A stretch of DNA of 64,000 nucleotides from Paenibacillus hunanensis (GTDB taxonomy: Bacteria; Bacillota; Bacilli; Paenibacillales; Paenibacillaceae), in contig NZ_BMMB01000008.1 of the NCBI RefSeq assembly GCF_014645615.1, positions 341,814 through 405,813 of the forward strand, in the 5' to 3' direction. Made by a program: the position numbers and the translations under genes. Under the pieces are notes generated by a model that worked only from the letters and a program-made list of their open reading frames with translations, ran no database searches and was not told where the DNA came from. Of the stretch, positions 44,145 through 54,117 are shown one piece after another; within the stretch, counting starts at the first letter, position 1, and each line of letters opens with the position of its first letter.

Positions 44145-45527
44145 ATGACGATGACATATGATTCTGCGGAGGGGCAGCTTGCCCCTCTACATACGTATGA
44201 TGAGGCAGTGGAATGGATTAATGGACTGATTCCATTTGGTATCAGACCGGGGCTGGAGCGGATCGAGCGGCTGATGGAGCTGCTCGGTCATCCGCATCGC
44301 AGACTGAAGTTTGTCCATGTCGCAGGTACGAATGGTAAAGGCAGTACTTGCGCTTTTCTGACAAGTGCGTTACTCTCTTGCGGATATGATGTAGGCACAT
44401 TCACTTCACCGTATATTACGAAGTTTACGAATCGGTTTCAGTACAATGGGCAGGATATCGAGGAGGAGACACTGCTTCAGCTATCCAATCGTTTGAAGCC
44501 GCTAGTTGAAGAGATTGCCTCAACCGAGCTTGGTTCACCAACGATGTTCGAGGTGGCAACGGCACTGGCAATTCTGTATTATGCAGAAGTATGCTATCCT
44601 GATGTTGTCGTCTGGGAAACCGGTCTTGGTGGACGTATGGATGTGACCAATATTGTGCATCCCGTCGTATCGGTGATTACGAATGTAGGCTACGATCATA
44701 CTGACATTCTTGGCGATACACTGGAGAAGATTGCGTTCGAAAAGGCGGGCATTATTAAGCCAGGTGTTCCTGTCGTTACCAGTGTAGATCAACCTGAAGT
44801 CATCGAGGTTATGGCTGGGCGCGCAGACCAATGCCGTAGCCGTATGTATTTGGCAAATCGTGATTATCGTGCGACTCGCGTATCCGGTGATGAGCATAGC
44901 CAGCGTTTCCGTTTTGAAGGCCCGTTTCGTGAAATGGAGCTGGAGATTGGTATGCAGGGTGAGCATCAATGTGCCAATGCTGGACTAGCGATGATGACAT
45001 TGGAGGTGCTGCGTCAGTATATGGCGTTTGTGCTGGATGATGAACCACTACAGCAAGGCTTTCGTCATACTTTCTGGGCAGGACGACTGGAAACGGTACG
45101 AACCGAGCCGCATATCGTGCTGGACGGTGCGCATAATCCTGAAGGTGCTGCATCGCTCGTGAAGAGCATTCCGCAGACGTATACCTATAACAAATTGCAT
45201 TTCCTTGCCGGAATGCTTGAAAATAAACAGCATGAGCCGGTGTTCCGCCAGCTGCTGTCCATTGCAGACAGTATTATTTTGACGGAGCCGGATTTCCGCC
45301 GTAAAATGTCGGCTGAGGAGCTGGCGGTTCTGGTGCGCCGTCTGGCAGCAGACATGGGCAGAACACACGTACAAATTACAGTAGAACCCGACTGGAAGCA
45401 GGCAATCGAGCTGCTACAGTCGCAGACAGAACGGGAAGATCTAGGGGTCGTTACCGGAACACTGTATTTAATTTCAGATGTAAGAGCGACTCTTTTGCAT
45501 CAAACCGATTCTGAAAAGGGCTGGTGA
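44145..45527 (+). CDS. folC: folylpolyglutamate synthase / dihydrofolate synthase
   Basis: This Mur-ligase-fold enzyme adds glutamates to folate. It has 460 aa. The P-loop is HVAGTNGKGSTC near residue 65, followed by FTSPYITKFTNRF, WETGLGGRMDVTN and a GAHNPEGA segment. The start is uncertain among GTG 44142, ATG 44145 and ATG 44151; AAAGG at 44131 fits 44145 best. It is cotranscribed with valS and lies 3 bases before murC. Confidence 0.95.
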   Translation: MTMTYDSAEGQLAPLHTYDEAVEWINGLIPFGIRPGLERIERLMELLGHPHRRLKFVHVAGTNGKGSTCAFLTSALLSCGYDVGTFTSPYITKFTNRFQYNGQDIEEETLLQLSNRLKPLVEEIASTELGSPTMFEVATALAILYYAEVCYPDVVVWETGLGGRMDVTNIVHPVVSVITNVGYDHTDILGDTLEKIAFEKAGIIKPGVPVVTSVDQPEVIEVMAGRADQCRSRMYLANRDYRATRVSGDEHSQRFRFEGPFREMELEIGMQGEHQCANAGLAMMTLEVLRQYMAFVLDDEPLQQGFRHTFWAGRLETVRTEPHIVLDGAHNPEGAASLVKSIPQTYTYNKLHFLAGMLENKQHEPVFRQLLSIADSIILTEPDFRRKMSAEELAVLVRRLAADMGRTHVQITVEPDWKQAIELLQSQTEREDLGVVTGTLYLISDVRATLLHQTDSEKGW

Positions 45528-45530
45528 GAC

Positions 45531-46919
45531 ATGATGAATAAAACACAACATATACATTTTATCGGTATTGGTGGATACGGCATGAGCGCGATCGCCAAGG
45601 TGCTGTTGGAAATGGGATATAAAGTTACCGGTTCCGATGTAGCGATGAGTGCACTGGCGCAAAAGCTACAGCAACAAGGGGCAGAGGTGCATATTGGGCA
45701 TTCGCCGGAAATGGTGCATGGTGCAGACCTGCTCGTCTATTCCTCTGCTGTAGCGCAGGATGATGTAGAGCTCGTTGAAGCACGCAAGCTGAACATTCCC
45801 GTGCTGCATCGCTCGGAAATGCTAGCACGTCTGCTTAATGAACGTAAGGGTGTCGCTGTTGCAGGCGCACATGGTAAAACAACAACATCTTCGATGATTG
45901 CACTCGTACTGGAAGAATGTGCAACCGATCCGACCTATATTATTGGCGGTGAGATCGTCAATCTGGGCACCAATGCCAAGGCGGGTAAAAGCGACTATGT
46001 CGTTGCCGAAGCGGATGAGAGTGACGGTACATTCCTGCAATATCATCCAGCAATTGCCGTTGTAACCAATATTGAAGCCGATCATCTGGAAAACTATGAT
46101 GGCGATTTTGCTAATATCAAGGCAGCCTATGTGCAATTTTTGAGTCAATTGCAGCCGGGTGGTAAAGCGATCGTTAATGCAGATGACGAAAATATCCGTG
46201 AGCTGCTGCCGAATATCGAAGGCGATACGATCACATTCGGTATAGACGAGAATGCGGATTATACAGCAACTGATATCGAGCCTGGCGATCGTCGCATTTC
46301 ATTTGTCATGCATCATGGGGGAGAGCAGCTTGGTACGGTACATCTATCTGTACCTGGTATTCACAATGTGTACAATGCGATGGCAACGATTATCGCTTGT
46401 TTGCAAACTGGACTTTCCTTTACCGAAGCAGCGGCAGCGATTGTACGCTTTCAGGGGGCAAAGCGCCGCTTTCAGGTGCTGGGCGAAGCGCGCGATATTT
46501 TGATCGTGGACGACTATGCTCACCATCCGACAGAGATTGAAGTGACCTTGCAGGCAGCGCGTGCGACGGGCAAGCGCATTATTGCAATTTTCCAGCCACA
46601 GCGTTATTCACGTACGTATTTCTTACTGGATGAATTCAGCCGTGCCTTTAGCGAAGCGGATGAAGTAATCATTACGGATATTTACGCGCCAGCAGGTGAA
46701 AAGCAGATCGAGGGTGTACACTCATCGGTGCTGGTCGATTTGATCCGCAAGCATAGCAATGAAAATGCCGTCTATGTGGCGGATAAGCAGACCGTGATCA
46801 ATGATCTGTCTACCCGTATGACATCGGGCGATCTGATCATTACGATGGGTGCAGGTGACATCTGGAAAGTAGCCAAATCACTCGCTGATCAGCTGCAATC
46901 CACAGAAACGATCGATTGA
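45531..46919 (+). CDS. murC: UDP-N-acetylmuramate-L-alanine ligase
   Basis: This cytoplasmic peptidoglycan enzyme adds L-Ala to UDP-MurNAc. It has 462 aa. The N-terminal Rossmann motif is FIGIGGYGMSAIAK, the ATP loop VAGAHGKTTTSSM is near residue 108, and EADESDGTFL and DDYAHHPTEI complete the ligase signature. Two adjacent ATGs (45531, 45534) could start it. It is placed in the valS-folC transcript and ends with a strong terminator. Confidence 0.97.
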   Translation: MMNKTQHIHFIGIGGYGMSAIAKVLLEMGYKVTGSDVAMSALAQKLQQQGAEVHIGHSPEMVHGADLLVYSSAVAQDDVELVEARKLNIPVLHRSEMLARLLNERKGVAVAGAHGKTTTSSMIALVLEECATDPTYIIGGEIVNLGTNAKAGKSDYVVAEADESDGTFLQYHPAIAVVTNIEADHLENYDGDFANIKAAYVQFLSQLQPGGKAIVNADDENIRELLPNIEGDTITFGIDENADYTATDIEPGDRRISFVMHHGGEQLGTVHLSVPGIHNVYNAMATIIACLQTGLSFTEAAAAIVRFQGAKRRFQVLGEARDILIVDDYAHHPTEIEVTLQAARATGKRIIAIFQPQRYSRTYFLLDEFSRAFSEADEVIITDIYAPAGEKQIEGVHSSVLVDLIRKHSNENAVYVADKQTVINDLSTRMTSGDLIITMGAGDIWKVAKSLADQLQSTETID

Positions 46920-46979
46920 TTTGTTACGGATCGATCAGCTATTCATCAGCTGATATATGCACAATAGGAACGGATATGC

Positions 46980-47009
46980 GAAAAAGACTGTCGTCTGGCA
47001 GTCTTTTTC
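46980..47009. terminator. terminator after murC
   Basis: A perfect 11-bp stem, GAAAAAGACTG/CAGTCTTTTTC, with an 8-base loop. Confidence 0.93.
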
Positions 47010-47048
47010 ACTGCGTATTCACTTATAAGTGCCAGCTTTCTTTTTTGT

Positions 47049-47077
47049 TTGTATTGCCGCTGGAATCAACGTATAAT
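47049..47077 (+). promoter_or_regulatory. promoter before the DUF4321 gene
   Basis: TTGTAT, a 17-bp spacer, then TATAAT, 37 bases before the start codon. The -35 is weak. Confidence 0.55.
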
Positions 47078-47113
47078 AATGTGGTGTCAAATTAAAGGCA
47101 GGGGAATCCTCGT

Positions 47114-47356
47114 ATGAAAAAGAATGCAGGAACGTTGATTTTATTTTTGTTGCTTGGCTGGCTGCTAGGCACGTGGGTGTCTACATTGCTGGAACCCGTA
47201 ACGATGTTATCTTTTTTGACCAAATCGACGACAATCGATTGGTCTCCCAGTGCGAATTTGAACATTATTCGTTACAATATCGATCTTCATTTGAAAATGA
47301 GCCTGCTCAGTCTGATTGGCGTTATTGTCTCAATCTGGCTGTATCGTAAGCTCTGA
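47114..47356 (+). CDS. DUF4321 small membrane protein
   Basis: This 80-aa protein has two hydrophobic helices (about residues 6-25 and 60-77) joined by a polar loop. It matches the DUF4321 family found next to maf/radC/mre genes in Bacillales. Function unknown; the context suggests an envelope role. GGCAGGGGA precedes the ATG. Confidence 0.85.
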   Translation: MKKNAGTLILFLLLGWLLGTWVSTLLEPVTMLSFLTKSTTIDWSPSANLNIIRYNIDLHLKMSLLSLIGVIVSIWLYRKL

Positions 47357-47419
47357 TGACAGATGAAGCATGAATGCTTGAATAACTTACTGACATGGTA
47401 AAAGGAGAGGGCCTTTCTT

Positions 47420-48031
47420 ATGAGCAGACAATCTTCACGTCGCACGATTGTACTGGCGTCCGCGTCTCCAAGGAGAAAGGAATTGATGGCCTCTTTGCAA
47501 TTGGAGTTTGAGGTATTGCCCAGCGATGCGGACGAATCCGTTCCATCCGAGTGGTCACCCCAGCAGGTGGTGACAGAGCTTGCTGTACGTAAGGCAGAAG
47601 CCGTACGGCAACAGGCGCTTGAACGCTGGCAGGATGCGCTGATTATCGGTAGCGATACGATTGTCGTGCTGGATGGGCGAATTTTTGGTAAGCCAGTGAA
47701 TGAAGCCGATTCCGCAGACATGCTGAAGACGCTTCAAGGTCGGACGCATCATGTATATACAGGCATTGCCTGTGTAGACGCAGCAACTGGACATACACGT
47801 ACTGAATACAGTCGTACCGCCGTACATATGAAGTCTCTTACGCCTGAGCGAATCAACGCTTACGTGCGTAGTGGGGAGCCTGCCGACAAAGCGGGATCGT
47901 ATGCTATTCAAGGATTAGGTTCTACCCTGGTTGAGCGGATTGAAGGCTGTTATTTCACTGTGGTCGGATTGCCTGTACCTGTATTAAGCGATATGCTGGA
48001 GGAATTTGGCGTATCTGTACTTGAAGCTTGA
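47420..48031 (+). CDS. maf: Maf family nucleotide pyrophosphatase
   Basis: This 203-aa house-cleaning nucleotide pyrophosphatase, linked to septum-formation inhibition, carries LASASPRRKELM at the N-terminus, the catalytic segment SDTIVVLDGRIFGKP and the DKAGSYAIQGLG segment. AAAGGAGAGG precedes the ATG. It stands before radC and mreBCD, the classical arrangement. Confidence 0.96.
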   Translation: MSRQSSRRTIVLASASPRRKELMASLQLEFEVLPSDADESVPSEWSPQQVVTELAVRKAEAVRQQALERWQDALIIGSDTIVVLDGRIFGKPVNEADSADMLKTLQGRTHHVYTGIACVDAATGHTRTEYSRTAVHMKSLTPERINAYVRSGEPADKAGSYAIQGLGSTLVERIEGCYFTVVGLPVPVLSDMLEEFGVSVLEA

Positions 48032-48056
48032 TTCCTTAAAGAGAAGAGGGCCGCGC

Positions 48057-48746
48057 ATGGAGTCGCCACAATATCTTTTGCGCGATATTCCCCTTGAAGA
48101 TCGTCCGCGTGAGCGTATGATGAGCTATGGGGAGGAATCGCTAAGTCACGCCGAGCTGCTGGCGATTTTGCTTCGAACCGGTACGAGGGACGAGTCTGCT
48201 GTTCATCTCGCTGCGCGCATTTTGCAGCAGGTCGGTAGTATACGTCAATTGGTCGATATGAGCATTGAGGAGCTGACCGCCATACGTGGCATCGGTACTG
48301 CCAAAGCGATTCAGATCAAGGCTGGTATTGAGCTGGGAAGACGGATTGCCCGTACTGGACGCGAGGAAGCACGTATTGTACGCTCGCCGAAGGATGCGGC
48401 AGATTTTCTAATGGAACAGATGCGTTATTTGCAAAAAGAACATTTTGTATGCCTATTTCTCAACACGAAGAATCATATTATTTCCCAGGAAACGTTATCG
48501 ATGGGCAGTCTGAATGCGTCGATTGTTCATCCACGTGAAGTATTTCGTGCTGCGATCAAATGCAGCAGCGCATCCGTGATTTGTGCGCACAATCATCCAA
48601 GTGGTGATCCAACGCCAAGCCCGGAGGATGTTGCACTAACTCGTAGACTCGTGGAAGCGGGACAATTGATCGGTATTGAAGTGCTGGATCATCTCGTAAT
48701 CGGGGACACAAGATTCGTAAGTTTGAAGGAACAGGGCCTAATGTAA
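48057..48746 (+). CDS. radC: RadC family protein (JAB/MPN domain)
   Basis: This 229-aa protein has an N-terminal helix-hairpin-helix (LTAIRGIGTAKAIQIKAG) and the JAMM metal motif HNHPSGDPTPSPED. It is called a DNA repair protein, but its true role is unsettled. The ATG at 48057 follows AGAAGAGGG; the longer frame reaches back into maf. The mreB promoter begins inside its end. Confidence 0.95.
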   Translation: MESPQYLLRDIPLEDRPRERMMSYGEESLSHAELLAILLRTGTRDESAVHLAARILQQVGSIRQLVDMSIEELTAIRGIGTAKAIQIKAGIELGRRIARTGREEARIVRSPKDAADFLMEQMRYLQKEHFVCLFLNTKNHIISQETLSMGSLNASIVHPREVFRAAIKCSSASVICAHNHPSGDPTPSPEDVALTRRLVEAGQLIGIEVLDHLVIGDTRFVSLKEQGLM

Positions 48747-48752
48747 TATAAT
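48723..48752 (+). promoter_or_regulatory. promoter of mreB
   Basis: TTGAAG, an 18-bp spacer, then TATAAT, overlapping the radC stop codon. Confidence 0.65.
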
Positions 48753-48785
48753 AGTCGAGATTCAGAGGAAAGGGAGTTAAAAGTT

Positions 48786-49820
48786 ATGTTTGGGAGCTTT
48801 ACAAAATATCTGGGGATTGACCTCGGAACCGCGAATACACTCGTATATGCAAAAGGAAAAGGAATTATTGTTAGGGAGCCTTCGGTTGTAGCCATTCGTA
48901 CCGATACGAATACGATTGAAGCTGTTGGTGAGTCTGCTAAAAAAATGATCGGTCGTACACCAGGTAACATTCGTGCGATTCGTCCGATGAAGGATGGCGT
49001 TATCGCTGACTTCGATACAACAGCGACGATGATCAAATATTTCATTCGTCAAGCTCAAAAGCAGCGTTCGATGTTCCCGCAACATCCATACGTAATGGTT
49101 TGTGTGCCTTCCGGCATTACAGCTGTGGAACAACGTGCTGTTGAGGATGCAACCAAGCAAGCTGGTGCGCGTGAAGCGTACACGATCGAAGAGCCGTTTG
49201 CAGCAGCAATTGGTGCAGACCTGCCAGTATGGGAACCGACAGGTAGCATGGTCGTTGACATCGGTGGCGGTACAACCGAGGTTGCGGTAATCTCCCTTGG
49301 CGGTATCGTAACAAGCCGCTCTGTGCGTGTAGCTGGTGATGAAATGGATGAAGCGATTATCCAGTACATCAAGCGTCAGTACAACCTGATGATCGGTGAG
49401 CGTACAGCCGAGCAACTCAAAATGGACATTGGCTCTGCCACTCCATTTGAGAAAGTGGAAACACTTGAGATTCGCGGTCGTGACCTCGTAACAGGTCTGC
49501 CAAAAACACTGACCATTACCTCTGACGAAATTGCAGAAGCGCTGTCTGATACGGTTACTGCAATTGTAGAAGCGGTCAAAGTTACACTGGAAAAATGTCC
49601 GCCAGAACTGGCAGCCGACATTATGGATCGTGGTATTGTATTGACAGGTGGCGGCGCATTGCTGCGTAACCTGGACAAGCTGCTTGCAGGTGAAACAGGC
49701 ATGCCGGTTATCGTCGCTGAGAATCCGCTGGATTGCGTAGCGATCGGTACAGGTAAAGCGCTTGAAAATATCGACATGTTGAAAGCTCGCAGCAGCTCGG
49801 CCGTCCGTTCCAAACGATAA
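48786..49820 (+). CDS. mreB: rod shape-determining protein MreB
   Basis: This 344-aa actin-like filament protein directs lateral wall synthesis on the inner membrane face. Phosphate loop 1 is GIDLGTANTLVYAKG, the VDIGGGTTEVAVISLGG segment and GIVLTGGGALL adenosine site are intact. GGAAAGGGAG precedes the ATG. It is the first gene of mreBCD-minCD. Confidence 0.98.
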   Translation: MFGSFTKYLGIDLGTANTLVYAKGKGIIVREPSVVAIRTDTNTIEAVGESAKKMIGRTPGNIRAIRPMKDGVIADFDTTATMIKYFIRQAQKQRSMFPQHPYVMVCVPSGITAVEQRAVEDATKQAGAREAYTIEEPFAAAIGADLPVWEPTGSMVVDIGGGTTEVAVISLGGIVTSRSVRVAGDEMDEAIIQYIKRQYNLMIGERTAEQLKMDIGSATPFEKVETLEIRGRDLVTGLPKTLTITSDEIAEALSDTVTAIVEAVKVTLEKCPPELAADIMDRGIVLTGGGALLRNLDKLLAGETGMPVIVAENPLDCVAIGTGKALENIDMLKARSSSAVRSKR

Positions 49821-49875
49821 TTTACGGCCATTATGGTCAACCCCTATCAGGGAAGAATAACCGTTAATTAAGAGG

Positions 49876-50751
49876 GTGTTGAAACTGTTTAAGCTGCTGG
49901 GTAACAAGAAACTGTTTATCCTGCTGGTAGGACTGATTTTATTCATCGCGTTAATGGGATATACGTTGACCAACCGCGGCTCGATATCCTGGCCGGAGAA
50001 ATTCACCCGGGATACCGTCGGTTTTGTGCAAGGTGTATTTTACAAGCCCGCTTCTTACATAGCGGGCTTCTTTGAAGATATCAGCGACCTGAACGGAGTA
50101 TATGAGGAGAATCAGCAATTAAAGCTGACGGCTGCACAATACATGATGCAGCAAGCCAACTATAGCCGTCTGGTGCAGGAGAATGAACGCTATAAGGAGC
50201 AGCTGAAGTTTACACAAAGTCAGCTCGCTCAAAACAAATTTGATCTACACATTGCTAACGTAACCAGTGTGGACAATGATGAAGATACCGGTACGATTGT
50301 GATCGATCTGGGTAGCAAGGATGGCGTGCGTAAAGATATGCCGGTCATCTCGCTGCAAGGTATGGTCGGTATCGTAAGTCAGACGAGCAATTACCATGCG
50401 ACGGTTAAGCTGCTAACTACACTGGATCCACTCGATCCGAACTCCAAGGCGATTGCTGCAACCGCAGTCGGCAAAGAGAACGAATCGTTCGGTATGGTAG
50501 AGAGCTATGACAAGGCGACAGGTATGCTCACAATGACGCAGATCAAGGAAAATGATCCGCTCGCCGTTGGCGATACGATCGTATCCTCCGGTAGTGGTGG
50601 CTTGTTCCCACGCGGCATGATCATCGGTAAGGTCGTCAGCCGTCAGGTGGGTGACTTCGGTCTAACTAACACAGCTACGATTGATCCTTCGGCAGACTTC
50701 AAGGATTGGAAAGAAGTGTTTGTCGTTTATACGAAGGAGGCGCAGGAATAA
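49876..50751 (+). CDS. mreC: rod shape-determining protein MreC
   Basis: This 291-aa protein has one N-terminal transmembrane helix, a coiled coil (about residues 70-110), and an extracytoplasmic beta domain (GMVGIVSQTSNYHATVKLLT, IVSSGSGGLFPRGMIIG). It links MreB with wall enzymes. No ATG is available at the N-terminus: the start is GTG 49876 or TTG 49879, both close to AAGAGGG, so initiation may be weak. Its TAA overlaps the mreD ATG by one base. Confidence 0.95.
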   Translation: MLKLFKLLGNKKLFILLVGLILFIALMGYTLTNRGSISWPEKFTRDTVGFVQGVFYKPASYIAGFFEDISDLNGVYEENQQLKLTAAQYMMQQANYSRLVQENERYKEQLKFTQSQLAQNKFDLHIANVTSVDNDEDTGTIVIDLGSKDGVRKDMPVISLQGMVGIVSQTSNYHATVKLLTTLDPLDPNSKAIAATAVGKENESFGMVESYDKATGMLTMTQIKENDPLAVGDTIVSSGSGGLFPRGMIIGKVVSRQVGDFGLTNTATIDPSADFKDWKEVFVVYTKEAQE

Positions 50752-51281
50752 TGGTGCGCCGTATTGTGTTGCTGCTGCTGTTATTCTTCGTCTTTATCTG
50801 GGAGGGCACAATCGTGCCCTGGCTTATTCCAGATGCGATGCATGGACGTCTGATTCCACATCTGGCGTACATTTTGATTTTGTTTGTTTCGATCTATTAT
50901 CATCGTCATACTGCACTTGTGCTCGGCTTAATCTTCGGCTTGCTGCACGATGTAGTCTTTTACGGTGATATGATCGGGGCTTATGCATTTGCGATGGGGT
51001 TGTCGGCTTATGTGCTTGGACTACTCTTTCAATCCACCAAAGCCCCGTATCCGCTGATGATGACAGTCGTTCTGATCGGCAGCCTGCTGCTGGATCATTT
51101 GCTGTACGGTATCTATCTCGTATTCGGATTGACGCGTGAGCCTTATGCGTGGGCACTCGGACATTATATGTTCCCGAATCTGCTGCTGCATTTTGTGTTT
51201 GCACTTATCATTTGTGTGCCTGTGCGCCGTCAGCTCGAAGAGGTTGCAAAGCTGCGCAGACGCGCTGCCGAAGAGGAATAG
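50751..51281 (+). CDS. mreD: rod shape-determining protein MreD
   Basis: This 176-aa protein has about five membrane helices and the family segment GLIFGLLHDVVFYGDMIGAYA. It is part of the elongasome with MreC and RodA. AAGGAGG (50734-50740) lies 10 bases before the ATG at 50751; the longer frame starting at 50706 is inside mreC. Confidence 0.93.
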   Translation: MVRRIVLLLLLFFVFIWEGTIVPWLIPDAMHGRLIPHLAYILILFVSIYYHRHTALVLGLIFGLLHDVVFYGDMIGAYAFAMGLSAYVLGLLFQSTKAPYPLMMTVVLIGSLLLDHLLYGIYLVFGLTREPYAWALGHYMFPNLLLHFVFALIICVPVRRQLEEVAKLRRRAAEEE

Positions 51282-51388
51282 GCGCGTGCGTAGCGGCCGT
51301 GGCCTTATAGGTCGCGGTCTTAATTATTGGTTCAGGCAGGATTTCCCGCCGTCAGCACGAACTGATAGTAGGTGGGGGTGAGCGATGA

Positions 51389-52063
51389 ATGGCTGTAAGA
51401 GCTTCACGCTTTGTAACGATTAAAGGGATAAAAGATGGATTAACATTCCAATTTGATGATACATGTGATTTTGAAGACCTGGTCACCGATCTTCGCTTCA
51501 AGCTGGAGCATACACATCAGAATATTTTGACCGGGCCACTTGTGCATGTGGATATTCGTACAGGTGAACGAGAATTGACGGAAGAGCAGAAGGATATTTT
51601 GCTCGACATTTTAAGTCAGAAGGGTAATTTGCTGGTTCGCTCCTTTGAAGAGCCTGCACTAGCAGAGCCAGAGCCTGAGATTTATGATCGTAATCGCGTT
51701 CAAATCGTAACGGGTATGGTGCGATCCGGTCAGGTGCTTCAGCATGAAGGGCCTGTATTGTTTCTGGGTGATGTGAATGCAGGAGGTACAATTACGAGCA
51801 CAGATGACATTTACATCCTCGGAGCTCTGCGTGGAATGGCGCATGCCGGTATTAACGGCAATGAGGATGCGGTTATCGCTGCTTCATTCTTTTCACCGAC
51901 ACAGCTGCGTATTGCCGATCTGATCAGCCGTCCGCCGGATGAAGGCGAGAATCGTGAATCCCATATGGAATTTGCGTATTTACAGGATGGTGTGATGAAG
52001 ATTGATAAAATGGCAAATATCGCTCGGCTAGGTCGGGATTTTAATGTGTTTAAAGGGGTGTAG
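51389..52063 (+). CDS. minC: septum site-determining protein MinC
   Basis: This 224-aa inhibitor of FtsZ polymerisation has an N-terminal domain (FVTIKGIKDGLTFQFDD) and a C-terminal beta-helix (GPVLFLGDVNAGGTITSTDDIYILGALRGMAHAG, residues about 125-160) that binds MinD. GGGGGTGAG precedes the ATG. It pairs with minD, 3 bases downstream. Confidence 0.96.
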   Translation: MAVRASRFVTIKGIKDGLTFQFDDTCDFEDLVTDLRFKLEHTHQNILTGPLVHVDIRTGERELTEEQKDILLDILSQKGNLLVRSFEEPALAEPEPEIYDRNRVQIVTGMVRSGQVLQHEGPVLFLGDVNAGGTITSTDDIYILGALRGMAHAGINGNEDAVIAASFFSPTQLRIADLISRPPDEGENRESHMEFAYLQDGVMKIDKMANIARLGRDFNVFKGV

Positions 52064-52066
52064 TAC

Positions 52067-52861
52067 ATGGGAGAGGCTATTGTCGTCACTTCAGGCAAAG
52101 GCGGAGTCGGAAAGACAACCACTTCCGCAAATATAGGTACCGCGCTCGCGCTGCTCGGCAAAAAGGTGTGCCTGGTTGATACCGATATCGGCCTGCGTAA
52201 TCTCGATGTCGTGATGGGCCTGGAAAACCGGATCATCTATGATCTGTGTGACGTTGCCGATGGCCGTTGTCGGCTCAATCAAGCACTTGTTAAAGACAAG
52301 CGCTTTGATGAGCTGTATATGCTGCCTGCTGCACAGACCAAAGATAAAAATGCCGTTTCACCAGAGCAGGTCAAAGAAATTATCGAAGAATTAAAGAAAG
52401 ATTTTGAATATATTTTAATTGATTGTCCTGCTGGGATCGAGCAGGGCTTCAAAAATGCAATTGCTGGAGCTGATCAGGCGATCGTCATGACAACACCGGA
52501 GAACGCTTCGGTGCGTGATGCTGACCGCGTGATTGGTTTGCTGGAAAGCTCCCATATTACCTCACCCAAGCTAATCGTGAATCGCATTCGTCATAGCATG
52601 GTGAAGTCGGGAGATATGCTGGACATTGATGAAGTGTTGCAGGTGCTGAATATCGACCTGCTTGGCGTCGTACCTGATGATGAACTGGTCATTAAGGCTG
52701 CCAATTCTGGAGAGCCGACCGTAATGAACCCTGACTCCAAAGCTGCCATTGCGTACCGTAATATCGCTCGTCGTATTTTGGGCGACACGGTTCCACTCAT
52801 GCCCATGGATCAGAAGAAAAGTGCCTTTTCTCGCTTTAAGAAGTTTTTTGGAATGGGTTGA
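52067..52861 (+). CDS. minD: septum site-determining protein MinD
   Basis: This 264-aa membrane-associated ATPase positions MinC. The deviant Walker A is TSGKGGVGKTTTS, the switch segment IDCPAGIEQG is present, and the C-terminal amphipathic targeting helix (KSAFSRFKKFFG) is intact. GGGGTG precedes the ATG. rodA follows after 6 bases. Confidence 0.98.
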   Translation: MGEAIVVTSGKGGVGKTTTSANIGTALALLGKKVCLVDTDIGLRNLDVVMGLENRIIYDLCDVADGRCRLNQALVKDKRFDELYMLPAAQTKDKNAVSPEQVKEIIEELKKDFEYILIDCPAGIEQGFKNAIAGADQAIVMTTPENASVRDADRVIGLLESSHITSPKLIVNRIRHSMVKSGDMLDIDEVLQVLNIDLLGVVPDDELVIKAANSGEPTVMNPDSKAAIAYRNIARRILGDTVPLMPMDQKKSAFSRFKKFFGMG

Positions 52862-52867
52862 TGGATT

Positions 52868-54010
52868 TTGCTTAACAAGTTTAAAAAGCTGGATTGGGGA
52901 ATTGTTGCTCTGCTCGGTGTGTTCATGGTATTTAGCACATTGCTTGTACGCAGTGCGATTGCACCAGATCCAAAGTTTGCGGGTTATGATGGACGTACGT
53001 TAATCTTTTACATTGTTGGGTTTGTCGTTTTGTTTGCAACGAGCATTTTTGATTATCGTCTTTTGCTGCGTAAGCATTGGTACTGGTATGGAGTAGGCTT
53101 GCTATCCTTGCTGCTGCTGTATCCACTTGGAGCAGAGATTAATGGTGCGAAGTCCTGGTACAATTTCCCGGGCTTTCAATTCCAGCCTGCTGAAATGGTA
53201 AAGATCGTCGTCATTTTATCAACAGCCTATCTGCTCGGTAAACGTGACGGTGACCCGCTACGGTTTCGCTCGGATTTGCTGCCAACCGGATTTGTCGTAT
53301 TTATACCGTTTTTACTCGTTCTCATTCAGCCTGACCTTGGGAATGCAATCATCTATCTGATCATTCTCGTCGGTATGCTCTGGATCGGTAATACAAAGTA
53401 TACGCATGTTATTATCGGGCTTGGAGCGGTTATCGGTGCATTAGTGCTCGTCATGGTGCTGTTTACAAGCTTTAATCAGCAAATTCATGACTATCTCTAT
53501 TCACATAACAAGTATCACTGGTACGAGCGGATCAATACCTTTGTTGATCCAAGTCAGGCATCGGATGATGCGAAGCACCAGTCCAGCTATGCGAAAATCG
53601 CGGTAGGCTCAGGTGGCCTGTTCGGTGATGGCTACATGCAAGGGCAGTTGAAAAACAATAAATTCGTCCCTTACCCGTATTCCGATTCGATCTTTGTCGT
53701 AATCGGGGAGGAGTTTGGCTTTGTTGGTGCATCGATCTTACTAATGCTATACTTCCTGCTCATTTATCGGATGATTCTGATAGCACTACAATGCTATGAT
53801 CGACGAGGCTCGTATATCATCGTCGGGGTCGTCAGCATGTTCGTGTTCCAGATTTTTGAGAACGTGGGGATGATGATTGGTCTGATGCCGATCACGGGGA
53901 TTACACTTCCGTTCATCAGCTACGGTGGTACATCGTTGTTGCTGAATATGTTCAGTATCGGGCTAGTGCTCAGCATCAAGATTTATCAGGAAAAGTATGA
54001 AGTAGAGTAG
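52868..54010 (+). CDS. rodA: rod shape-determining protein RodA (SEDS glycosyltransferase)
   Basis: This 380-aa SEDS peptidoglycan polymerase has about ten membrane helices. Family segments are NGAKSWYNFPGFQFQPAEMVK, IQPDLGNAI and DSIFVVIGEEFGFVGA, with PFISYGGTSLL near the end. The start is TTG 52868; an ATG at 52861 is out of frame and stops after four codons. It completes a shape and division operon and ends with a terminator at 54088. Confidence 0.95.
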   Translation: MLNKFKKLDWGIVALLGVFMVFSTLLVRSAIAPDPKFAGYDGRTLIFYIVGFVVLFATSIFDYRLLLRKHWYWYGVGLLSLLLLYPLGAEINGAKSWYNFPGFQFQPAEMVKIVVILSTAYLLGKRDGDPLRFRSDLLPTGFVVFIPFLLVLIQPDLGNAIIYLIILVGMLWIGNTKYTHVIIGLGAVIGALVLVMVLFTSFNQQIHDYLYSHNKYHWYERINTFVDPSQASDDAKHQSSYAKIAVGSGGLFGDGYMQGQLKNNKFVPYPYSDSIFVVIGEEFGFVGASILLMLYFLLIYRMILIALQCYDRRGSYIIVGVVSMFVFQIFENVGMMIGLMPITGITLPFISYGGTSLLLNMFSIGLVLSIKIYQEKYEVE

Positions 54011-54087
54011 CGTGTATACAAATGCATAGTAGCGCGGTGCAAGCTGTGTCATAGCAACGGTATAGCGTTACGCAAAAAGTTAACTGA

Positions 54088-54117
54088 ACAGTCGGCTGCC
54101 AAGCCGGCTGTTTTTTT
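54088..54117 (+). terminator. terminator after rodA
   Basis: ACAGtCGGCT pairs with AGCCGgCTGT, then TTTTTTT. The remaining 240 bases before rng hold no gene. Confidence 0.9.
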